DNA from: an uncultured Pelagibacteraceae bacterium
GTDB taxonomy: Bacteria; Pseudomonadota; Alphaproteobacteria; Pelagibacterales; Pelagibacteraceae
Length of the DNA stretch: 64,000 bases
Reading direction: 5' to 3'
Assembly (NCBI GenBank): GCA_902627735.1
Contig: CACOKI010000001.1
Coordinates: 1 to 64,000, forward strand
Shown: piece after piece, positions 62,949 to 64,000 of the stretch
How positions within the stretch are numbered: the stretch's first letter is position 1
Layout of the letters: every line of letters starts with the position of its first letter
Notes under the pieces: model-generated
Told to the model about the DNA's origin: nothing
Databases searched by the model: none
The model's input: the letters and a program-made list of their open reading frames with translations, nothing else
Position numbers and translations under genes: made by a program

Positions 62949-64000
62949 AAAATTATTCAATTGCAAAATCAAGAAGAGTAAGAAGTTCTCCATATACTTC
63001 AAGAATAGAAAAGCAAGGAGTTACAGCATATACTGTCTACAACCATATGTTATTACCTGCAGCTTTTGGCTCAATAGAAGAGTCTTGTAACCATCTTAAA
63101 AAAGATGTTCAAGTTTGGGATGTAGCTGCTGAAAGACAAGTTGAAATTATCGGGGAAGATGCAGCAAAACTTGTTCAATTAATGACTTGTAGAGATTTAT
63201 CAAAATCAAAAATAGGAAGGTGTTATTATTGTCCAATTATTGATGATGATGGAAATTTAGTTAATGATCCAGTGATTTTAAAATTATCTGAAGATAGATG
63301 GTGGATTTCAATCGCTGACTCAGATGTTATTTTTTTTGCAAAAGGTATTGCATCTGGAAATAATTTTAAAGTTAAAATTTTTGAGCCTAATGTTGATATT
63401 ATTGCGATACAAGGACCAAAATCATTTAGCTTAATGGAAAAAGTTTTTGGAAAAAAAATTGCAGAATTAAAATTTTTTGGTTTTGATTATTTTGATTTCA
63501 AAGGTGTTAAGCATTTGATTGCAAGATCTGGCTGGTCAAAACAAGGAGGTTTTGAAGTGTATGTAGAAAATACTCAATCTGGTTTGGATCTTTATGATCA
63601 TTTATTTGAAATAGGTAAAGAATTTAACTTAAAGCCTGGTTGTCCCAATCTTATAGAAAGAATTGAAAGTGGCCTTTTATCTTATGGGAATGATTTTGAT
63701 AATAACGATAATCCTTTCGAGTGTGGTTTTGAGAAGTATGTAAATTTAGACACCGATATATCTTTTTTAGGAAAAGAAAAATTAAAAAAAATTAAAAAAG
63801 AAGGCATAAAGCGAAAATTAATGGGTGTTTATATCGACACTGATAAAATTAATTTAACTAAATCTTTAAATATTAAGGATGATAGAGATAATTTTATTGG
63901 TGATCTTAGATCAGCTTGTTATTCGCCTCATTTTAAAAAAGTTATAGGTATAGCAATGATAAATGAGCCTTATTGTAAAGCATCTACATCAGGTTTGTTG
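62945..64000 (+). CDS. dmdA: Dimethylsulfoniopropionate demethylase DmdA (3' truncated by window)
   Basis: An open frame of 352 codons from ATG 62945 to the window end; the stop lies beyond it. It begins [19 protein letters not shown] and is a GcvT-fold protein of the DmdA type: [51 protein letters not shown] and [14 protein letters not shown]. DmdA moves one methyl group of DMSP to tetrahydrofolate, giving 3-methylmercaptopropionate. It follows dmdC-dmdB-hydrolase in one operon. A related GcvT-like methyltransferase is the alternative. Confidence 0.85.
   Translation, partial: MKNYSIAKSRRVRSSPYTSRIEKQGVTAYTVYNHMLLPAAFGSIEESCNHLKKDVQVWDVAAERQVEIIGEDAAKLVQLMTCRDLSKSKIGRCYYCPIIDDDGNLVNDPVILKLSEDRWWISIADSDVIFFAKGIASGNNFKVKIFEPNVDIIAIQGPKSFSLMEKVFGKKIAELKFFGFDYFDFKGVKHLIARSGWSKQGGFEVYVENTQSGLDLYDHLFEIGKEFNLKPGCPNLIERIESGLLSYGNDFDNNDNPFECGFEKYVNLDTDISFLGKEKLKKIKKEGIKRKLMGVYIDTDKINLTKSLNIKDDRDNFIGDLRSACYSPHFKKVIGIAMINEPYCKASTSGLL

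Noticed and set aside
1-64000. Mobile elements, integrases, prophage or restriction systems
   Set aside because: No transposase, integrase, phage structural or restriction-modification gene, and no long flanking repeats, were seen on either strand.

Overview
This 64 kb window looks like a piece of a SAR11-type (Pelagibacterales) alphaproteobacterial chromosome. The DNA is very AT-rich (about 70% A+T by eye, not counted). Genes are packed with overlaps of 1 to 11 bases, and no gap reaches 300 bases. The gene content fits streamlined marine heterotrophs: a TRAP transporter, a sodium:solute symporter with its DUF4212 partner beside acetyl-CoA synthetase, and a dimethylsulfoniopropionate (DMSP) demethylation cluster at the right edge. 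I see no insertion sequence, prophage, integrase or CRISPR array. This is a chromosomal backbone with small accessory pockets.

Layout. 0-6.5 kb: the end of a UbiH-like hydroxylase, a LON-domain protein, a sulfotransferase, tRNA-Gly(GCC) with a clear promoter, pterin carbinolamine dehydratase, then purH, a heparinase-like gene and rpe on the minus strand. 6.5-13.3 kb: a YggT-like protein, the symporter pair, a conserved hypothetical, acs, an EVE-domain protein and tsaD. 13.4-17.7 kb: hemC, hemD, an MscS channel, a YggT protein, folD and two small membrane proteins. 17.7-27.8 kb: an accessory-looking pocket with a metallo-beta-lactamase-fold protein, a PQQ sugar dehydrogenase, an atypical SDR, a photolyase-like gene that seems to have lost its Fe-S ligands, DUF2256, a DUF4174-like fusion, a CRTAC1/ASPIC protein, a cysteine-rich secreted protein, a glutamine amidotransferase, a second photolyase-like protein whose domains appear permuted, and a PsiE-like protein. 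27.9-32.8 kb: argG, an IalB-like protein, an aldo/keto reductase, a Bax-inhibitor-1 protein, DUF2794, ispZ and hspQ. 32.9-37.6 kb: cytochrome c maturation genes ccmCDEFGH and a PagL-like lipid A deacylase. 37.6-48.1 kb: a hydroxy/oxo-acid region with two tandem FMN dehydrogenases, an aminotransferase, a GlcD-like oxidase, a D-2-hydroxyacid dehydrogenase, TRAP dctPQM and an amidase. 48.1-50.6 kb: small and membrane proteins. 50.6-58.8 kb: ftsY and dapF facing ffh-rpsP-trmD-rplS-leuC-leuD-leuB. 58.8-64 kb: acyl-CoA dehydrogenase, acyl-CoA ligase, alpha/beta hydrolase and dmdA, which together look like a DMSP demethylation pathway; dmdA runs off the window.

The most interesting signals are: (1) a GC-rich, two-hairpin leader in front of ffh; (2) a long stem-loop in the hspQ-ccmC gap; (3) two identical 10-bp palindromes flanking the divergent symporter promoter region; (4) a lysine-rich, histone-tail-like extension on acetyl-CoA synthetase; (5) two unusual photolyase relatives within about 6 kb; (6) low-complexity charged tails on ribosomal proteins S16 and L19. 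None of these could be tested by database search here.
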